A stretch of 64,000 bases of DNA, taken from the NCBI GenBank assembly GCA_030377895.1, contig JAUCGB010000004.1, positions 1-64,000 of the forward strand, written 5' to 3'. The position numbers were made by a program, and so were the translations under genes. The notes under the pieces are model-generated. The model searched no databases. It saw only the letters and a program-made list of their open reading frames with translations, and had not been told where the DNA came from. Each line of letters begins with the position of its first letter. Position 1 is the stretch's first letter. The stretch is from Anaerolineales bacterium HSG24 (GTDB lineage Bacteria > Chloroflexota > Anaerolineae > 4572-78 > J111). Positions 60,192 through 64,000 of this stretch are shown here, piece by piece.

Positions 60192-61478
60192 TTATTCCGC
60201 GCCTAATGTGGAAACCTGCTCCTTTAATTGGCGGAAGATGTGCCATTTGCCGTCTAAGAAGTGCAACTCGTAGGTCACGGTCTGTTCGAGTTCAGTATCA
60301 GCAGTAAAGGTGATTCGAACTGTGCTGACTTGGCCTTGTTGTCCGACAATACTACCTTCGACGGCGTTACCCACCACGTCGAGCGCTCGGACAGAGATAT
60401 TGTTGAGGCTAAATTTCGGCACACCAAAGTAACCGCCATCATTCTGATAGTTTTTCAAGGCATCACTATCTTCGGCCAAAAACGCCTTTGGATTCCAACC
60501 CTTATCCCGATGAATACATAAATCTTTGCCCTCATTACTACACATGGCGGCATAAAAACCCAATACAATCTGCTCAGGGACACTGGCACTATATATGTCT
60601 GACGGGGGGTCAGGATAGAAATCGATGGTGGCAACAATCGGATCGTTTAGTTCACCCGGATTATTGGTTTGCATGTAGCTAGCTTCATCGTTATTTAGAG
60701 CATACACGTAGCGTGTCGCCAACAGACTACGCTCGTGGTTGCCTTGTCGTACCACCGTCACCTCTTTGGTAGCGGGGTCAAGTGGGCCAACTGCATCCCC
60801 ATGGAACCGGCCAACTGGTACGTACCGAGAGGGGCTGTCGGTCGGTGGATCCCACGTAGAGCCGCCTTGATCCCGATACCGGAAAATTGTTAAATCGGTT
60901 GCTTGGGCAGTTAAGGGAATCCCAAAGGGCGCGCTAGGATAGCCCCAGAAAAGTAGTTCGTCAATGTCATCATTGTCCACCGTAACCACATCCTGTTGCA
61001 CAAACTGATAGTCACCACTGCTTAGGTAAGCATTATTGGGCGATTGCAATGAGTAGGGGAAGATAGTTGGCGGATTCCCTCGGTCATTATCATACACCAC
61101 AGCCCGAATTGGAGTGATCCCTGAACCACTTTCAAACTCATAAAGAACGAGCCATTCATTAAAGTTATCGTTGTCAGTATCTTTACGCAGGACATTAACA
61201 ACATTCAGCTGATTCGCCAAGTCGGGGGGAACAGCCTCAGCGTAGTTGACCAACTGTCTCAGGCCGACTTCGTAACCAATCCGTCGAACCCAAGGCAGTG
61301 GGTCATGGTCTAACATCATGGTCACAAACGAACCGATTGCACCAGCGATGGCAAGCACCATCAAAAAACTTAAGATATTATCTTTGTTGACAAAACTGAA
61401 AAAACTGCTCTTACTACGAATTCTGTATAGTAAGAGTACTGCAAACACAAAAATCAGAAAAATAATTCGATAATCCAC
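60192..61478 (-). CDS. Membrane-anchored hypothetical protein with repeat-like acidic motifs
   Basis: A 428-residue protein. Two N-terminal membrane helices (IIFLIFVFAVLLLYRI and ILSFLMVLAIAGAIGSFVTM) are followed by a large outer part. The acidic motifs KDTDNDNFNEWLVLYEF and TVDNDDIDELLFWGYP resemble calcium-binding blades of VCBS/FG-GAP-like repeats. The C-terminal 120 residues (EQIVLGFYAAMCSNEG, then TFTADTELEQTVTYELHFLD and GKWHIFRQL) recall NTF2/DUF4440-like accessory domains. No enzyme motif is seen. Confidence 0.7.
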   Translation of the reverse strand: MDYRIIFLIFVFAVLLLYRIRSKSSFFSFVNKDNILSFLMVLAIAGAIGSFVTMMLDHDPLPWVRRIGYEVGLRQLVNYAEAVPPDLANQLNVVNVLRKDTDNDNFNEWLVLYEFESGSGITPIRAVVYDNDRGNPPTIFPYSLQSPNNAYLSSGDYQFVQQDVVTVDNDDIDELLFWGYPSAPFGIPLTAQATDLTIFRYRDQGGSTWDPPTDSPSRYVPVGRFHGDAVGPLDPATKEVTVVRQGNHERSLLATRYVYALNNDEASYMQTNNPGELNDPIVATIDFYPDPPSDIYSASVPEQIVLGFYAAMCSNEGKDLCIHRDKGWNPKAFLAEDSDALKNYQNDGGYFGVPKFSLNNISVRALDVVGNAVEGSIVGQQGQVSTVRITFTADTELEQTVTYELHFLDGKWHIFRQLKEQVSTLGAE

Positions 61479-61540
61479 AAATTCCTCCTTAATCGTGAGC
61501 TATTGTGCATGACGAAACAGTTTTCGCACATCCACAATTT

Positions 61541-61627
61541 GGTAGTGGTGCAGATGTAGTGAGAGGAGTGCATGCAAGGTAAGCCTTGCACTCCGGATTT
61601 CCCTATCACTACTTGTGCAGGACTACC
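61541..61627 (+). mobile_element. Family B MITE, copy 3 (87 bp)
   Basis: From GGTAGTGGTGCAGATGTAGT to TTGTGCAGGACTACC, with the central CTTGCACTCC stem. It lies 62 bases upstream of the 60192-61478 gene. No target duplication is seen. Confidence 0.8.
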
Positions 61628-62128
61628 GGAAAAGTAAACCGCCAAAAACAGGTGTCTCCATATACTTGGATAGACATAAAGTTGATAAGGTGGTGAATTG
61701 GGGCGTATGTTCGTCACCATCATCATTGATTTCAATTCTATCTTATCTTTACATAAAACACAAGCAAGATTAAAAAAATCAATGTGCAGGTTCAAAGTAC
61801 AGGACAAAAAAGTTTGATTCCCAAAACCACTCGAAATGACATGGGCGCGGGGAGGAGATATGACCGCCAATCAAAAAACTTGCAAATTATCGTTTGTAAG
61901 GCAAGTTTTGAGCCAAAAAGAGGTCTTTTTTCTGAGGTAAGGAGTCGGAATTAAATAAGTTGCGCGTTTAGACATCGCCTTCGACAAGCTCAGGCTACGT
62001 CGCGCCGCCTGAGCGTTCGACTGATCTCACGCCGAAGTCTTGTCGAAAGCGAACTATCAGCATGCACATGTTAATTAATGCTCATTCCTAAAACACACGC
62101 GGAGCAATTTGTGGGTAAGAATCAGCTT
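61628..62128. other. Gap with decayed repeats, no gene
   Basis: A solo family E-like end (GTACAGGACAAAAAA) lies at 61798-61812. At about 61970-62050 lies an inverted repeat of the TTCGACAAGCTCAGGC type (second arm GCCTGAGCGTTCGACTG). The word GTTAATTAATGCTCATTCCT is near 62070. No open frame with recognisable features is seen. Confidence 0.5.
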
Positions 62129-63499
62129 TTACACCAACGCTAACTCTAACGCCTCTTCAAGGGAGCGAACCGGATGCAGTTGAAGGGGCAGGTTTTTTAA
62201 CTGTTTCAGTTGGGTCGAAGCGGGTAAAATACACCGTTTAAAACCCATTTTGGCCGCCTCTTTGAGACGAGTCTCTAAATGTCCAATCGCTCGCAACTCG
62301 CCGGATAGACCGACCTCTCCGACCAACACCACATCGGCAGCGACGGGTCTATTACGGAAACTGGAGGTCAGGGCCGCAGCCACCGCCAAGTCGGAGGCTG
62401 GTTCGTCAATCTGGAGGCCGCCGATAACGTTGACGAACACATCTTGGTCGGCCATCTGGATGCCGACCCGTTTGGTCAGCACGGCGATGAGTAGCAGTAA
62501 ACGGTTGAAGTCGATGCCGTTGGCGGTGCGGCGGGGATTGCCAAAGGTGGTGGTGCTGGCTAAGGCTTGCACCTCGACCAGCAGAGGACGAGTCCCTTCT
62601 ACCGTGACCAAAATCGAGGATCCGCTGGCGTTGGGTAATCGCTCGGCGAGCAGGGCTTCGCTAGGGTTGGTCACTTCTCGCATGCCGTCGTCGCCCATCT
62701 CAAACACGCCAATCTCATTGGTCGCGCCAAACCGATTTTTGACACTTCGCAAGAGTCGATAAGTGTAAAATCGTTCTCCCTCCAAATATAGTACCGTATC
62801 GACGATATGTTCCAATACTCGTGGCCCAGCAATGGCTCCGGTTTTGGTAACATGCCCAATCAAAAAGGTGGGGATGTTCTGTTGTTTGGCTACTTCTTGC
62901 AGACGAGCGGCACACTCTCGCACTTGGCTGACTGCGCCCGGAGCGGATTGCAGTTCGGACAGATAGACGGTCTGAATCGAGTCGACAATCAGAAATTTTG
63001 GTTTGCTCTTTTCGATTTGACTCAGAATGGCGTTCATGCTGGTTTCGGTCAGGATGAACAGGTTGTCGCCCCGAATCTTGAGCCGCGTGGCTCGTAGTTT
63101 AATCTGTTGCGCGCTCTCTTCGCCGGAGATATACAACACTTGCCCCATCTTTGCCAGACTAGCTGAGGCTTGGAGCAGGAGGGTACTTTTACCAATGCCG
63201 GGGTCACCTCCAATCAAAATCAACGAGCCGGGGACTAAGCCGCCGCCCAAGACGCGGTTAAACTCGCCTATTGAGAGTTGCAGGCGTTGGTAACTATCGG
63301 CGGGGATGTCGGGCAGGGCTAAGGGGGTGCTACGTCCTATCAGGGATTTGGCGGCACGGGCGACTGTACCGGGGCGAGTCGCTTCGATTACTGTTTCGAC
63401 GAGGGTGTTCCACTCGCCGCAGTTGTTACAGCGGCCCATCCATTTGGGGTAGTCGGAGCCGCAATCTTGACACACATATCGGATTTTTGCTTTTGCCAT
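62129..63499 (-). CDS. radA: DNA repair protein RadA
   Basis: A 456-residue protein of full family length. The N-terminal zinc finger has CQDCGSDYPKWMGRCNNCGEW spread over residues 10-30. The RecA-like domain has Walker A GGDPGIGKST (near residue 93) and the RadA signature KNRFG in VKNRFGATNEIG. A Lon-like C-terminal domain follows (DVFVNVIGGLQIDEPASDLA, VLVGEVGLSGELR). It promotes branch migration in recombination repair. It is encoded alone; no promoter is obvious in the 3' flank. Confidence 0.97.
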   Translation of the reverse strand: MAKAKIRYVCQDCGSDYPKWMGRCNNCGEWNTLVETVIEATRPGTVARAAKSLIGRSTPLALPDIPADSYQRLQLSIGEFNRVLGGGLVPGSLILIGGDPGIGKSTLLLQASASLAKMGQVLYISGEESAQQIKLRATRLKIRGDNLFILTETSMNAILSQIEKSKPKFLIVDSIQTVYLSELQSAPGAVSQVRECAARLQEVAKQQNIPTFLIGHVTKTGAIAGPRVLEHIVDTVLYLEGERFYTYRLLRSVKNRFGATNEIGVFEMGDDGMREVTNPSEALLAERLPNASGSSILVTVEGTRPLLVEVQALASTTTFGNPRRTANGIDFNRLLLLIAVLTKRVGIQMADQDVFVNVIGGLQIDEPASDLAVAAALTSSFRNRPVAADVVLVGEVGLSGELRAIGHLETRLKEAAKMGFKRCILPASTQLKQLKNLPLQLHPVRSLEEALELALV

Positions 63500-63752
63500 G
63501 GGTTGTGAGCGTGAGGCGTAAGGCGTGATTCTCTCACGTATCGCGCCTCACGTATGTGTAAAATCACCACACATTTGGGTATTGATTAATCAGGCCATTC
63601 AGTTCCGCAAATGTATTGATTTTATTTTATACCCTTTCTTATTCCTAAACAAATTTAATTGGTGCGCCCGTGAACGATGATCAGTTATTTGCCTGTTGAT
63701 ATTTGGTATGACGAAAATCCTTTTCGTCACGACACTAACTTCTTTGACCAAC
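63500..63752. other. Upstream region of radA, no gene seen
   Basis: A small inverted repeat of the TCTCACGTATCGCGCCTCACG type lies close to the radA start. The rest is AT-rich without a supported frame. After the family C element, 63855-63968 also holds no gene. Confidence 0.4.
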
Positions 63753-63854
63753 TATAGATGTTCAGATAAACATTTTCAGCCGTTACCTTCCCGCAAGTTC
63801 TAAACTTGCGGGAAGGTTGGTCTTGAATTGAAAACCATTATCTGAAAGACTGTA
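63753..63854. mobile_element. Family C element, intact copy
   Basis: The ends TATAGATGTTCAGATA and ATCTGAAAGACTGTA are inverted repeats. The core is CTTCCCGCAAGTT/AACTTGCGGGAAG. It is the uninterrupted form of the element at 15672-15884, in the opposite orientation. TA at both ends fits a TA target. Confidence 0.8.
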
Positions 63855-63968
63855 TTAGCATTACTTCCTGACAAGAAACCGATCTTACTAATTTTTGATC
63901 GAGGATTGTATTATTTTGCTTTTTTGCTGATATAATCGCAATTGATATGTTAATTAGTGCTCATTCCT

Positions 63969-64000
63969 CTCAGTACCCGACAGAAAAGTTAGCAAAAACT
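63969..64000. mobile_element. Family D element, left end cut by the window
   Basis: CTCAGTACCCGACAGAAAAG is the same left terminus as at 22405; the rest lies beyond the window. Confidence 0.7.

Overview
The window looks like chromosomal DNA of a Chloroflexota bacterium, probably Anaerolineae-like. This is inferred from the Thr/Pro-rich linkers of the secreted proteins, lipoproteins with acidic Ala/Pro/Glu tails, a PknB-type kinase, GAF-histidine kinases, AAA_35-type ATPase/nuclease paralogs, frequent TTG and GTG starts, and a great abundance of small inverted-repeat elements. No rRNA, tRNA, CRISPR array or full insertion sequence was found. There is no marker gene that fixes the species.

Layout. 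1-4.7 kb: two tandem AAA-ATPase/PD-(D/E)XK paralogs (the first cut by the window edge) and an ABC-2 exporter pair, all on the minus strand. 5.0-7.3 kb: a compact three-gene cassette (DUF4177-like protein, OLD/SMC-type ATPase, TOPRIM-like protein) that looks like an anti-phage system. 7.4-12 kb: a methyltransferase and an accessory stretch full of broken genes: a RelB antitoxin with a frameshifted YafQ toxin, an HsdR_N-TerD fusion split by an in-frame TGA, and a frameshifted XRE regulator. 12.1-15.6 kb: gatC-gatA, a small membrane protein, a lipoprotein. 16.1-22.3 kb: a LacI-regulated sugar ABC locus (regulator, binding protein, two permeases, a DUF624-like protein, a permease remnant) with three matching operators. 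22.7-26.1 kb: SanA-like protein and Lon protease. 26.5-31.3 kb: a sensor kinase without the usual phospho-acceptor His, an anchored LysM/IPT protein, a YcxB-like protein. 31.3-36 kb: hisH-hisA and hisF-hisI-hisE on the minus strand, separated by a third AAA paralog on the plus strand. 36-40.4 kb: two GAF-histidine kinases and a receiver protein. 41-48.4 kb: gamma-glutamyltransferase, a HisN-like phosphatase, a Ser/Thr kinase and a metallo-beta-lactamase-fold protein. 48.8-55.4 kb: GT2-VTC-DUF4956-NTP-PPase genes, a GT4 glycosyltransferase and two tandem alpha/beta hydrolases. 55.7-57.4 kb: a DUF4365 nuclease-like gene with an unknown partner. 57.4-63.5 kb: a GH99-like secreted protein, a zinc-ribbon membrane protein, a large membrane-anchored unknown, and radA.

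The strongest unexplained signal is a set of non-autonomous mobile elements (here called families A-E) that can be delimited by target-site duplications read straight from the sequence. Family A (103 bp, five copies) has exact 8-bp duplications at three copies and a one-mismatch duplication at a fourth. Family B has an 8-bp duplication at one copy. Family C appears to use a TA target. Families D and E have 8-9 bp duplications. At 15.6-16.0 kb, A sits inside C, which sits inside D. One A insertion (54.2 kb) can be undone on paper: the first hydrolase regains a different C-terminus and an ATGA overlap with the next gene. Parent transposases are not in the window.
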